Shown: positions 15,769 to 24,063, counted from the stretch's first letter. The stretch: 64,000 nucleotides of DNA from Burkholderia cepacia (GCF_001718835.1 NZ_CP013443.1:806001-870000), one strand, 5' to 3'. Notes: generated by a model not told the origin, from the sequence alone. Translations and numbers: made by a program.

Positions 15769-15860
15769 CAGCGCGGCGAGCGCGAATGCGCGCCAGGTAC
15801 CGCGCTCGCGGGGAGGCTGAGGCGGGTAGGCGGAGCTGCGCGTGGATTATTGCTGCCGGT

Positions 15861-16310
15861 TCATTGCGATTTGACGAGGAGGCCGACGCGCTTGACGCCG
15901 CGCGCCTTCAGATCGGACATCACGGTCATGACTGCATCGTACTGCACGGTCTTGTCGGCCGCGATCACGACCGGCTGGTCGGGATGATCGGCCTGCCGGG
16001 CCGTAATGAAGCTGTCGAGCTCGGCCTTCGTCATCGTGTCTTCCTGGGTCGCGCCCGAGTCGCCCTTGTACTTGACGCTCATCGTGCGATCGGCCTTGAT
16101 GTTGACGACGACGGGCGGCGTCTGCTCCTGCGGCGCGGCGTTGCCGACGGTCGGCAGGTTGATGATCGACGGGGCGACGAGCGGCGCGGTGACCATGAAG
16201 ATCACGAGCAGCACCAGCATCACGTCGATGTACGGCACGACGTTGATGTCGGCCATTGCGCGGCGCGAGCGGCCGCCGCGCATGCTGGATCGGATGGGGC
16301 TTCCTGCCAT
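15861..16310 (-). CDS. tolR: Tol-Pal system protein TolR (ExbD/TolR family)
   Basis: A 149-residue inner-membrane protein that uses the proton gradient together with TolQ to energise TolA. A short cytosolic N-terminus is followed by the single helix with the functional aspartate in MADINVVPYIDVMLVLLVIF; the periplasmic domain runs to the end (YDAVMTVMSDLKARGVKRV). The stop TGA overlaps the expected tolA ATG (15862-15864) as ATGA, and tolQ ends 10 bases upstream, so the genes are tightly coupled. Length and motif are standard. Confidence 0.97.
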   Translation of the reverse strand: MAGSPIRSSMRGGRSRRAMADINVVPYIDVMLVLLVIFMVTAPLVAPSIINLPTVGNAAPQEQTPPVVVNIKADRTMSVKYKGDSGATQEDTMTKAELDSFITARQADHPDQPVVIAADKTVQYDAVMTVMSDLKARGVKRVGLLVKSQ

Positions 16311-16320
16311 GGCGCGCTCC

Positions 16321-16998
16321 TTACTGGGCCTGACGCTGCAGGATGTTCGAGAACTCTTCGATGAAGGTCTCGAAGCGGATCGCGAGGCGGTCGATGTCGT
16401 GCGCGTAGCGGTTGTACGCGACCACCGCCGGAATCGCGGCGAACAGGCCGATCGCGGTGGCGACGAGCGCCTCGGCGATGCCCGGCGCGACGTTCGCGAG
16501 CGTGGCCTGCTGCACGTTCGCGAGGCCGCGGAACGAGTTCATGATCCCCCAGACCGTGCCGAACAGGCCGATGTACGGGCTGACCGAGCCGACCGACGCG
16601 AGGAACGCGAGGTTCGCTTCGAGCACGTCCATTTCACGCTGGAACGACGCGCGCATCGCGCGCCGTGCACCGTCGAGCACGAGGCCCGGATCGCTGATGC
16701 GCTTTTCCTTCGCCTTCAGGAACTCGCGCATGCCCGATTCGAAGATCCGCTCGAGCGCGCCGATCGTGTGGCGGTTGTTGGCTGCGCTCTGGTACAGCGC
16801 CTGCAGGTCGCCGCCCGACCAGAAATCCTTCTCGAAGCGTTCGGTCTGCGCGCGTGCGCGGCGGATCGCGAACCACTTGCGGAAGATGAAGGTCCACGAC
16901 ATCAGCGACAGCAGCAGCAGCAGCCCCATCACGGCCTGGGCCAGCACGCTCGCGTTGAGGACGAGGGAAATGATCGACAGGTCTTGAGAAGTGTTCAT
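16321..16998 (-). CDS. tolQ: Tol-Pal system protein TolQ (MotA/TolQ/ExbB family)
   Basis: A 225-residue inner-membrane proton-channel subunit. Three membrane helices are visible: residues 15-38 (SVLAQAVMGLLLLLSLMSW), about 130-155 and 165-195 (ALVATAIGLFAAIPAVVAYN). The conserved loop SVSPYIGLFGTVWGIMNSF with Thr and Gly residues sits at the end of the second helix. With TolR it forms the motor that moves TolA. It is the first gene of the tight tolQRA unit; ybgC lies 130 bases upstream in the same direction, and that gap may contain a promoter. Confidence 0.97.
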   Translation of the reverse strand: MNTSQDLSIISLVLNASVLAQAVMGLLLLLSLMSWTFIFRKWFAIRRARAQTERFEKDFWSGGDLQALYQSAANNRHTIGALERIFESGMREFLKAKEKRISDPGLVLDGARRAMRASFQREMDVLEANLAFLASVGSVSPYIGLFGTVWGIMNSFRGLANVQQATLANVAPGIAEALVATAIGLFAAIPAVVAYNRYAHDIDRLAIRFETFIEEFSNILQRQAQ

Positions 16999-17128
16999 AG
17001 AGGTTTGAGTAACGTCCCTTCGGGGCGCGCGGTATGCGTGCGGCGCGGCGCGCCGGCCATGCCGGGCGCCGAACCTTGCTTAGTATCGAATCAGAAACGC
17101 AAGTTCATAGGCTGTGTCTAAACGGCGC

Positions 17129-17605
17129 TCATGCGAGCTTCGTTGACAGTGCAGTCTGCCCGTCGTGGATGGCGGGCCCGCGCTGCAGCGCGTCGAGCAC
17201 GGCCGGCGGGATCGCCGCGGGCCGAATGCCGGTACGGTCGACGCAACCGAGGCGGATGTGCCCGGCCACGAGCAGCGTGTCCCCACACCAGGCTTCCTGC
17301 GTGAATTCCACCGATGCGCGGCCGATGCGTCCGGGCCGGCTCGTGATCGCCAGTGTGTCGTCGAGTCGCGCCGGTGCGCGGTAGTCGAGCGACGTGCTGC
17401 GGACGACGAAGATCGCATCGGTATCGTCGGCGAGCCGGCGCTGGTCGATGCCGCATGCGCGCAGCCACTCGGTACGGGCGCGTTCGAAGAACTTCAGGTA
17501 GTTGGCATAGAAGACGATGCCGCCTGCGTCGGTATCCTCGTAGTACACGCGCACCGGCCAGATGAAGCCGGAGGGCGCTTCCGGGGAGCGGGTAGGCTGG
17601 GTCAT
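17129..17605 (-). CDS. ybgC: Acyl-CoA thioesterase YbgC, tol-pal associated
   Basis: A 158-residue hot-dog-fold thioesterase. The active-site segment VYYEDTDAGGIVFYANYLKF, with its Asp, lies near residues 19-38, and VEFTQEAWCGDTLLV and HIRLGCVD mark the central helix and strands. YbgC hydrolyses short or long acyl-CoA/acyl-ACP esters and is encoded with tol-pal in most Proteobacteria. ATG 17605 gives the usual MTQP start; an in-frame ATG at 17614 would add three residues. It heads the minus-strand tol cluster, 101 bases after the SDR gene. Confidence 0.93.
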   Translation of the reverse strand: MTQPTRSPEAPSGFIWPVRVYYEDTDAGGIVFYANYLKFFERARTEWLRACGIDQRRLADDTDAIFVVRSTSLDYRAPARLDDTLAITSRPGRIGRASVEFTQEAWCGDTLLVAGHIRLGCVDRTGIRPAAIPPAVLDALQRGPAIHDGQTALSTKLA

Positions 17606-17706
17606 GGCGCGCATTCTACCGGAAGCGGGAAGGCCGCTTCGCAACCGATTCGTAACGGAATGTTCCGGGCCGCGAGCCGGCCGCCGGGGCGGCTCGCGAC
17701 GGACCG

Positions 17707-18453
17707 TCAGCCGCGATGGACGGTGAGGCCGGCCGGCGCCTGGGCGACCGGCATCAGCTCGATCGTGTTGACGTTGACGTGCGCCGGGCGCGTCGCGATC
17801 CAGTAGATCGTGTCGGCGATGTCCTCGGGCATGAGCGGCTGGACGTTCGCGTACACGCCGGCCGCCTTCGCGTCGTCGCCGCGATAGCGAACGTTCGAGA
17901 ATTCGGTGCCGCCGCACAGGCCTGGCTCGATGTCGGTGACGCGCAGCGGCGTCCCGAGCAGGTCGGCGCGCAGGTTCAGGCTGAATTGTCTGACGAAAGC
18001 CTTGGTCGCGCCGTACACGTTCCCGCCCGCATAAGGGTACGAACCCGCGACCGAACCCAGATTGAAGATATGCCCGCGGCCGCGCTCGATCATGCCGGGC
18101 AGGAGCGCGTGCGTGACCGTGACGAGGCCCGTGCAGTTCGTGTCGATCATCGTGTGCCATTCGTCGAGGCTGGCTTTTTGGGCCGGCTCGACGCCGAGCG
18201 CGAGGCCGGCATTGTTGACGAGCACGTCGAGTGCCGCGAATTCGGCGGGAAGGGCGGCCGGCACGGCCTCGACGGCCGCGCGATCGCGTACGTCGAGCTC
18301 GAGCGGCAGAAGGGACTCGCCGAGTTCGGCGGCGAGCGCATCGAGACGATCCTTGCGACGCGCGGTCGCGACGACGCGGTGGCCTCCGTTGACGAAGGCA
18401 CGGGCGATGGCGGCGCCGAAGCCGGCGGATGCGCCTGTGACGAACACGATCAT
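17707..18453 (-). CDS. Short-chain dehydrogenase, YdfG-like (3-hydroxy acid dehydrogenase type)
   Basis: A 248-residue classical SDR. The NAD(P) motif is TGASAGFGAAIARAF (residues 6-20); the following VVATARRKDRL suggests NADP preference. NNAGLALG is near 82-89, the catalytic Ser is in LGSVAGSYPYAGG and the YxxxK pair in YGATKAF. The ending (PLMPEDIADTIYWIATRPAHVN, then VNTIELMPVAQAPAGL) is that of the YdfG/serine dehydrogenase group, which oxidises 3-hydroxy acids such as L-allo-threonine or reduces malonic semialdehyde. The start has CCAGGAGCAGCA before it. It precedes ybgC in the same direction. Confidence 0.92.
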   Translation of the reverse strand: MIVFVTGASAGFGAAIARAFVNGGHRVVATARRKDRLDALAAELGESLLPLELDVRDRAAVEAVPAALPAEFAALDVLVNNAGLALGVEPAQKASLDEWHTMIDTNCTGLVTVTHALLPGMIERGRGHIFNLGSVAGSYPYAGGNVYGATKAFVRQFSLNLRADLLGTPLRVTDIEPGLCGGTEFSNVRYRGDDAKAAGVYANVQPLMPEDIADTIYWIATRPAHVNVNTIELMPVAQAPAGLTVHRG

Positions 18454-18635
18454 TGCTGCTCCTGGTCGAAGACAAAATAGCGGGTGATATCCCGCAAGCC
18501 TACTGAGATTGCCGCACCGCGGCAAGGCGGCAAAGCGTTCCAGCACGGGCGCGTAGAGTCTGGCCCCAATTGCTTCCGGCGCACCGCCGTGCGGTTGCCT
18601 ATTCATGACGCATCCAATACACTAATGCGCTCATC

Positions 18636-18732
18636 ACCCCTGCGTGACTGGCGATAGAACCCTTCGGGTTCAAGGTGGAGCATCCCACCGTGAAGCGCGG
18701 GGCGCCGTTTTTGCCGTTCGCCTGGGCAGCCG
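18636..18732 (+). ncRNA. ZTP riboswitch (pfl motif) in the glyA leader
   Basis: The leader contains both conserved blocks of the pfl/ZTP RNA in order and orientation: GTGACTGGCG at 18644-18653 and CGCCTGGGCA at 18719-18728. Between them are a hairpin GAACCC-TTC-GGGTTC (18657-18671), a hairpin GGTGG/CCACC (18674-18689) and a GC-rich stem region, as in the two-subdomain fold. ZTP riboswitches sense ZMP/ZTP, which accumulate when 10-formyltetrahydrofolate is short, and they are known upstream of glyA, purH and folD. The RNA ends about 140 bases before the glyA ATG. Recognised by eye; a covariance model would confirm limits. Confidence 0.88.
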
Positions 18733-18871
18733 TTGTGCGCCGTCGCGTGCATCGCCGGTGGCTGTCCTGCCTCGCGTCATACGGATTCTTCCGCCACGTC
18801 GAGCTGGTCCCGCCAGCAACGCACCGTACTCGGCCACTCCGGTCAACCTGTACACACTTAACGGAAACCGT

Positions 18872-20119
18872 ATGTTTGACAGAGCCCAAAGCACCATCGC
18901 GAACGTCGATCCCGAAATCTTTGCCGCGATCGAGCAGGAAAACCGCCGCCAGGAAGATCACATCGAGCTGATCGCGTCGGAAAACTACACGAGCCCGGCG
19001 GTGATGGCCGCGCAGGGCTCGCAGCTCACGAACAAGTACGCGGAAGGTTATCCGGGCAAGCGCTACTACGGCGGCTGCGAATACGTGGACGTGGTCGAGC
19101 AGCTGGCGATCGATCGCGTGAAGCAGCTGTTCGGCGCGGAAGCGGCGAACGTGCAGCCGAACTCGGGTTCGCAGGCGAACCAGGGCGTGTTCTTCGCGAT
19201 GCTCAAGCCGGGCGACACGATCATGGGCATGAGCCTCGCGCACGGCGGCCACCTGACGCACGGCTCGCCGGTGAACATGTCGGGCAAGTGGTTCAACGTG
19301 GTGAGCTACGGCCTGAACGAAAACGAAGACATCGACTACGAAGCAGCGGAGAAGCTGGCGCAGGAACACAAGCCGAAGCTGATCGTCGCGGGCGCGTCGG
19401 CGTTCTCGCTGAAGATCGATTTCGAGCGTCTGGCGAAGATCGCGAAGTCGGTCGGTGCGTACCTGATGGTCGACATGGCGCACTACGCCGGCCTGATCGC
19501 GGCAGGCGTGTACCCGAACCCGGTGCCGCACGCGGACTTCGTGACGACGACGACGCACAAGAGCCTGCGCGGCCCGCGCGGCGGCGTGATCCTGATGAAG
19601 GCGGAATACGAGAAGCCGATCAATTCGGCGATCTTCCCGGGGATCCAGGGCGGCCCGCTGATGCACGTGATCGCGGGCAAGGCGGTGGCGTTCAAGGAAG
19701 CACTGTCGCCGGAGTTCAAGGAATATCAGCAGAAGGTCGTCGAGAACGCACGCGTGCTGGCTGAAACGCTGGTCAAGCGCGGCTTGCGGATCGTGTCGGG
19801 TCGCACGGAAAGCCACGTGATGCTGGTGGATCTGCGCGCGAAGCACATCACGGGCAAGGCAGCGGAAGCGGCGCTGGGCGCGGCGCACATCACGGTGAAC
19901 AAGAACGCGATCCCGAACGATCCGGAAAAGCCGTTCGTGACGAGCGGCGTGCGCCTGGGCTCGCCGGCGATGACGACTCGCGGGTTCGGTCCGGCGGAAG
20001 CGGAACGGGTGGGCAACCTGATCGCCGACGTGCTGGACAACCCGGAAGATGCAGCGACGATCGAACGCGTGCGCGCGCAGGTCGCCGAGCTGACCAAGCG
20101 TTTCCCGGTCTATCGCTGA
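18872..20119 (+). CDS. glyA: Serine hydroxymethyltransferase
   Basis: A PLP enzyme interconverting serine and glycine with transfer of the one-carbon unit to tetrahydrofolate. It has 415 residues, the standard length. Landmarks are LIASENYTSPAVM near 33-45, NKYAEGYPGKRYYGG near 54-68 and TTTTHKSLRGPRGG with the PLP Lys at 230. ATG 18872 gives the family start MFDRAQSTIA. Expression is likely governed by the ZTP riboswitch just upstream, so glyA rises when 10-formyl-THF runs low. nrdR follows six bases after the stop and is probably co-transcribed. The extremely regular codon use fits a highly expressed gene. Confidence 0.98.
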   Translation: MFDRAQSTIANVDPEIFAAIEQENRRQEDHIELIASENYTSPAVMAAQGSQLTNKYAEGYPGKRYYGGCEYVDVVEQLAIDRVKQLFGAEAANVQPNSGSQANQGVFFAMLKPGDTIMGMSLAHGGHLTHGSPVNMSGKWFNVVSYGLNENEDIDYEAAEKLAQEHKPKLIVAGASAFSLKIDFERLAKIAKSVGAYLMVDMAHYAGLIAAGVYPNPVPHADFVTTTTHKSLRGPRGGVILMKAEYEKPINSAIFPGIQGGPLMHVIAGKAVAFKEALSPEFKEYQQKVVENARVLAETLVKRGLRIVSGRTESHVMLVDLRAKHITGKAAEAALGAAHITVNKNAIPNDPEKPFVTSGVRLGSPAMTTRGFGPAEAERVGNLIADVLDNPEDAATIERVRAQVAELTKRFPVYR

Positions 20120-20125
20120 TCGACG

Positions 20126-20605
20126 ATGCGCTGCCCGTTCTGCCGGCATGACGACACGCAGGTCGTGGACTCGCGCGTGTCCGAAGATGGCGCCGCGATC
20201 CGGCGGCGCCGTCGCTGCTCGGCTTGCGACAAGCGCTTCACGACGTACGAGCGGGTCGAGCTGTCCCTGCCGTTCGTCGTGAAGAAGGACGGCAGCCGCA
20301 CGGAATTCGACCGTCGCAAGATCGTCGCCAGCATGCAACTCGCGCTGCGCAAGCGGCCGGTTGCTGCCGACGCGATCGACGCGGCGGTCGCCCGCATCGA
20401 GTATCAACTGCTCGCGACAGGCGAGCGCGAAGTGCGTAGCGAGAAGCTCGGCGAACTCGTGATGAACGAGTTGCGCGGCCTCGATACGATCGCTTATGTC
20501 CGCTTCGCATCGGTGTATCGCCAGTTCGAGGACGTTTCCGAATTTGCCGACGTGATCGAAGAGTTCCGTCGCGCCTCTCCCGCCAAGACTCCGCGTAAGC
20601 GCTGA
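20126..20605 (+). CDS. nrdR: Transcriptional repressor NrdR
   Basis: A 159-residue repressor of ribonucleotide reductase genes. The N-terminal zinc ribbon has Cys3/Cys6 (CPFC) and Cys31/Cys34 (CSAC) with the Arg cluster RRRRRCSAC. From residue 48 an ATP-cone domain (FVVKKDGSRTEFDRRKI) senses ATP/dATP. The conserved ending YVRFASVYRQFEDVSEF is present. It follows glyA by six bases, a pair kept in many beta-proteobacteria, and would therefore be co-transcribed from the riboswitch-controlled promoter unless it has its own. Confidence 0.97.
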   Translation: MRCPFCRHDDTQVVDSRVSEDGAAIRRRRRCSACDKRFTTYERVELSLPFVVKKDGSRTEFDRRKIVASMQLALRKRPVAADAIDAAVARIEYQLLATGEREVRSEKLGELVMNELRGLDTIAYVRFASVYRQFEDVSEFADVIEEFRRASPAKTPRKR

Positions 20606-20758
20606 CGCGCTGCGTCGTTTCATCTCATTTCCTCCGGTTCGTTCACGCTGCGCCGATTGTGGCGGGCATCGCTGCGCGCCGCCAGCTGGCCGTTCGGCAG
20701 ATGGTGCGCCAGCGTGCGCGCCGCTACAGTCGTCGCATGACGTTGACGGAGGATGGCG

Positions 20759-21307
20759 ATGTGGCGCAGCGGAGCAGTATGGAGGGCGGGGGGATTCACG
20801 CTCGTCGAGCTGATGGTCGTGGTCGCGGTGCTGGCCGGGCTCGGCCTGTACGCGGCGCCTTCGTTCGAGCAGTGGCGGATGCGCGAGCGGGTCGACGCCC
20901 GCTCGCGCGTGTTGCTCGGCGCGCTGTCGTTTGCGCGTACCGAGGCGACGCGTCTCGGCGTGCGCGTCACGCTGTGCAGGGCCGGGAACGACGGCGCCTG
21001 TGTACGTCCCGGCCAGCGCTGCGATGACGGCGAATGGTCGTGCGGCTGGCTCGTGAGCGGACATTTCGACGAGCGGGCGCAGGTACTGCGGCGGTATCCG
21101 CGCGATCCGGACGTGATCGTCGAGGGCGTCGCGCACGAGCTGGCCTTTGCGCCGCCGGTCGGTCAGGCAATCGGTGGTATCCGGCGGTTCGAACTGCGCC
21201 CGCGCCGCAGCGCGCATGAGGCCGATGCGCCGCGCGCGTCGCGTTGCGTGCGGATTGCGGCAGGTGGCCGGGCGCGGGTTGTCGCCGGTCGTTGCGGGGC
21301 GGCCTGA
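20759..21307 (+). CDS. Type IV pilus minor pseudopilin, GspH/FimT type
   Basis: First of five overlapping pseudopilin genes. The prepilin site GG|FTLVELMVVVAVLAGLGL begins near residue 12, followed by the hydrophobic N-terminal helix; the remaining 140 residues form a Cys-containing globular domain (FARTEATRLGVRVTLCR and DDGEWSCGWLV), as in the GspH/FimT family. Minor pseudopilins prime pilus assembly and are processed by PilD. ATG 20759 has GGAGG six bases upstream and is preferred to an ATG six bases earlier. The stop overlaps the next start (ATGA). Confidence 0.88.
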   Translation: MWRSGAVWRAGGFTLVELMVVVAVLAGLGLYAAPSFEQWRMRERVDARSRVLLGALSFARTEATRLGVRVTLCRAGNDGACVRPGQRCDDGEWSCGWLVSGHFDERAQVLRRYPRDPDVIVEGVAHELAFAPPVGQAIGGIRRFELRPRRSAHEADAPRASRCVRIAAGGRARVVAGRCGAA

Positions 21308-21705
21308 TGAGCGCGCGGCGCACGATGCGCGGCGCGTCGCTGATCGAGGCGGCGGTGGCGGTCGCGCTGCTCGCCGTCATGATGCTCGCAGTGGCCGGCG
21401 GCCAATTCGCGATGGCGCGTGCGCAGCGCGCGACGATCTGGCGTGAGCGCGCGCTGTGGCTGGCCGATGCGCGCATCGAAAGCGTGCGCGCGGCGGCCGG
21501 TGCCGATGCGGGCCTCGCGGCGCTGGCCGTCGCGTCGTTGCCGGATGGCGTGATGACGATCGATGGCGGGCCGGGTGGTGCCCGGCTCGCGACCGTCGGC
21601 TGGCGTGACGGCGATGCCGCGGGATGCGAAACGGTCGGCCGATCGGCGCGTTCGCCGTCATGCGTGCGGATCCCGTTCCGCGAGGTGCCGGCTAATGCAT
21701 ATTGA
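21307..21705 (+). CDS. Type IV pilus minor pseudopilin, PilV-like
   Basis: A 132-residue protein with the prepilin signature GASLIEAAVAVALLAVMMLA near residues 9-28; Glu at position +5 is retained. It is short after the helix, with few features (ATIWRERALWLADARIESVR) and two Cys near the end, which matches PilV/GspI-type pseudopilins. It overlaps the GspH-like gene by one base and the PilW-like gene by 11 bases, so the set is translated as a unit. PilV helps form the pilus tip complex in systems where it has been studied. Confidence 0.82.
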   Translation: MSARRTMRGASLIEAAVAVALLAVMMLAVAGGQFAMARAQRATIWRERALWLADARIESVRAAAGADAGLAALAVASLPDGVMTIDGGPGGARLATVGWRDGDAAGCETVGRSARSPSCVRIPFREVPANAY

Positions 21706-22525
21706 TCGCCGCGCTCGTGCGCATACGCTCCTCGAATTGCTGATTGCGATGACCGTCGGTCTGCTCGTGCTCGCGGCAGTCGGCGCGCTGTATCACGCGC
21801 AGCGTGTCGGGCAACGCCGGGCCGACGATGCGTTCCGGATGCGCGATGCGGCCGGCACCGCACTGATGCTGATCGGGCAGCAGATCCAGATGGCGGGCTT
21901 TCAACCGCTCGACCTGTCGACGTCGCCGCTGCCGCCGCTGTTCGGGTGCGCATCGGCTCGCGTGCGCGGCGAAGATGCCCAAGTGCGCTGCGAACCGGCA
22001 CCTGCATCGTCCGACGCGCTGCTGATCCGGTATGTCGGCGACGCCGTGTCGACGTGGCCGACGGCAAACGGCCAGGTGTCGGATTGCCTCGGGCAGGGCG
22101 TCGGTGCGCCGGCGGACCGTCCACTCGTGTCGAACCGCTTCGACGTGCACGTCAGTCCTTCGACGGGCGAGCCCGAACTGTATTGCGAAGGAAACGGGCG
22201 CCTAGGGACCGCGCAGCCGGTCGTATCGGAAATCGACCAGCTGCGCCTGCGCTTTCTGCGACGTGGCGAGACGCGGTTCGTCGATGCCGATGCCATGCGC
22301 GTCGACGACTGGCGCGAGGTCGTGGCCGTGCATGTCTGCGTGCGGGCGCGTGGCGAACCGATGCGGGAGCGCGTCAGTCATGTCGATTGCGACGGCCATG
22401 CCGCCGTCGCGCCGGATCGCCGCGCGCGGTTGACGCTGCATCGCGTCGTGGCGTTGAGGAATGCGTCGGCCGAGCGCGACGATCGCCAGACCGAGACGCG
22501 GCGCGCATCCGGAGCATCGCGTTGA
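21695..22525 (+). CDS. Type IV pilus assembly protein, PilW-like
   Basis: A 276-residue pseudopilin, the largest of the set as PilW normally is. The helix TLLELLIAMTVGLLVLAAVG begins near residue 12. The processing site is unusual: the residues before TLLEL are Ala-His where Gly-Phe is normal, so cleavage by PilD may be weak or shifted. The C-terminal domain has the PilW phrase MLIGQQIQMAGFQPL and FGCASARV. It begins 11 bases before the end of the PilV-like gene (GAGGTG as ribosome binding site) and ends overlapping the start of the PilX-like gene. Confidence 0.84.
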   Translation: MHIDRRARAHTLLELLIAMTVGLLVLAAVGALYHAQRVGQRRADDAFRMRDAAGTALMLIGQQIQMAGFQPLDLSTSPLPPLFGCASARVRGEDAQVRCEPAPASSDALLIRYVGDAVSTWPTANGQVSDCLGQGVGAPADRPLVSNRFDVHVSPSTGEPELYCEGNGRLGTAQPVVSEIDQLRLRFLRRGETRFVDADAMRVDDWREVVAVHVCVRARGEPMRERVSHVDCDGHAAVAPDRRARLTLHRVVALRNASAERDDRQTETRRASGASR

Positions 22526-23067
22526 GCCGGGCCGAGCAACGGGCGATGGGGCACACGCGGCCCAAGCGCGTTTGCCGCGACGCAGGGATGGCGCTGCCGG
22601 CCGTGGTCGCGGTCGGCGCGGCGGTTGCGGCGCTGACGGGCACGTGGTTCGAAGCTGCGCTGACGGAATCGCGCCGCACGCGCGCGTTGTCCGATCGGCT
22701 GGTCGCATTTCACGCGGCCGATGCCGCGCTTGCTGCGTGTGTCGAGCGCTTGCGTCAGGGCTCGGCGCCGTACCTGGGCGCGGGCCTGTCGCATGCCGAG
22801 CCTGACGCCTGGCGGCGAATGCCCGCGCTGGACATGCCCGAAGCATTCACACCGTTTGCCGCATGGCCGGTGGCCGCGGAGCCGGCGCGTTGCCTGATCG
22901 AGGCGTGGCACATCGCAGGGCCGGCCGCCGGTCGTGCGTACCTGGTTACCGCGCGCGGTGTCGGTGCGCATGCATCGAGCGCCGTCTGGCTGCAGATGCA
23001 GGTCGTGATGCACGACGGCCGGATCGTCGCGCAGCGATGGCGGCGCGTCGCCGCGCAGCCCCGATGA
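22522..23067 (+). CDS. Type IV pilus assembly protein, PilX-like
   Basis: A 181-residue protein in the PilX position. The processing region reads RDAG|MALPAVVAVGAAVAALTG and continues into FHAADAALAACVERL, the stretch typical of PilX N-terminal domains. As in other PilX proteins the +5 Glu of classical pilins is absent (Ala-Val there). TTG 22522, overlapping the previous stop and preceded by GGAG seven bases upstream, is the likely start; ATG 22546 is the alternative. It overlaps the last pseudopilin gene by four bases (ATGA). Confidence 0.8.
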   Translation: MSRAEQRAMGHTRPKRVCRDAGMALPAVVAVGAAVAALTGTWFEAALTESRRTRALSDRLVAFHAADAALAACVERLRQGSAPYLGAGLSHAEPDAWRRMPALDMPEAFTPFAAWPVAAEPARCLIEAWHIAGPAAGRAYLVTARGVGAHASSAVWLQMQVVMHDGRIVAQRWRRVAAQPR

Positions 23068-23507
23068 GCATGGGGGCACGCATGCGCCGGTGGGCTGGAT
23101 TCACGTTGCTCGAATTGATGATCGTGCTGGCGATCATCGCGGTGCTGGCCGGCGTGGCGGTTCCGTCATACCGTCAACAGGCCGCGCAGTCGCATCGCGC
23201 GTCGGCCGTGACCGCGCTGTACCGGGCGGCCCAGTATCTCGAGACGCTCGACGGCGTACCGCCACCCACATTGCCGGACGCACTCGCGCATGCGCCGCCG
23301 GACGGGCGGGCCGTCTATCGGCTGGCAATCCGGCGCCCGGACGACGGCGCATTCGTGTCCTATGAACTCGACGCGCGTCCGCTCGACGACGGGCCGATGC
23401 GTGATGACCGCTGCGGGGCCTTCACGCTGCGCTCGGACGGAACGAAAGGCAATGTGCTGCCGGACGGCGCGCGTGAATGGGAGCCGACGTGCTGGGGCGT
23501 GCGATGA
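23064..23507 (+). CDS. Type IV pilin-like minor pilin, PilE-like
   Basis: A 147-residue classical minor pilin: MRRWAG|FTLLELMIVLAIIAVLAGVAV with Gly-Phe cleavage and +5 Glu, then the helix end PSYRQQAAQSHRASAV and YRAAQYLETL. The globular part carries a Cys pair (DDRCGAF near residue 115 and PTCWG at the end), likely a D-loop disulfide. It is the last gene of the five-gene unit; no large adhesin PilY1 gene follows. The cluster continues the direction of glyA-nrdR but is separated from nrdR by 153 bases, so it probably has its own promoter. Confidence 0.88.
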   Translation: MSMGARMRRWAGFTLLELMIVLAIIAVLAGVAVPSYRQQAAQSHRASAVTALYRAAQYLETLDGVPPPTLPDALAHAPPDGRAVYRLAIRRPDDGAFVSYELDARPLDDGPMRDDRCGAFTLRSDGTKGNVLPDGAREWEPTCWGVR

Positions 23508-23573
23508 CGTGACGCGACACGCATGTCGCCGCGCCGGCGCCGGGCATCGGCTGGCGCCGCCGCGAGCCGTGCG

Positions 23574-24020
23574 TCAATCGTTGCCGGTCGTCTCGCCGTC
23601 GCTTCCTTCGCGCGATTGTTGGAAGAACCGGTAGATTTCCCACGCGGCAAAGCCGAGCGAACCCCACTTCAGCACCGGGCTCGCGCTCGCGCGCAGCAGC
23701 GAGCGAACGGGTTTGGCGAGCACGAGCGATGCGAGCGAACTCAGCATCGGATACTGGTTGACGAGCTGGCCGAGGCTCGCGTTCAGGTTCTTGGCGGACT
23801 GCCCGAGCGAGCCGCCCATGAGCCCGGGCGCCAGCAGCTTGAGCCAGCGGAAGCGGGTGACGGCCTGCCGTATTTCCGTGCCGGCCTCCGCGAGTTCGAG
23901 CCGCTCGACTTCGGATCGCAGGATCAGCAGTTCCTTGCGGAGCGCGCGGTTCTGTGCGGCATTCAAGCGCGATTGCGACGAAGCCGTGCGGTATCGGTTG
24001 CCTGTGGCGGGATGGCTCAT
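23574..24020 (-). CDS. DUF3318 family protein, YqjK-like position
   Basis: A 148-residue protein with an N-terminal helical region (LNAAQNRALRKELLILRSEV, about 20-45), a Gly-rich middle with hydrophobic stretch (LLAPGLMGGSLGQSAKN) and a C-terminal hydrophobic helix (PVLKWGSLGFAAWEIYRFF). It is not of known function. It is the third gene of a minus-strand trio with a holin-like membrane protein and a DUF883 protein, an arrangement like E. coli yqjD-yqjE-yqjK. The yqj proteins are stationary-phase membrane proteins, one of which tethers ribosomes. The start at ATG 24020 is chosen for the family start MSHPATG. Confidence 0.75.
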   Translation of the reverse strand: MSHPATGNRYRTASSQSRLNAAQNRALRKELLILRSEVERLELAEAGTEIRQAVTRFRWLKLLAPGLMGGSLGQSAKNLNASLGQLVNQYPMLSSLASLVLAKPVRSLLRASASPVLKWGSLGFAAWEIYRFFQQSREGSDGETTGND

Positions 24021-24063
24021 GGCGCGTCGGCGAAGTAGATGAAGGAAACGAACGCGTGCGCGC

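Noticed and set aside
18599..21217. 872-codon open frame on the minus strand opposite glyA and nrdR
   Set aside because: It is antisense to glyA and nrdR, is Arg/His-rich without any domain, and results from high GC at third codon positions of the real genes.
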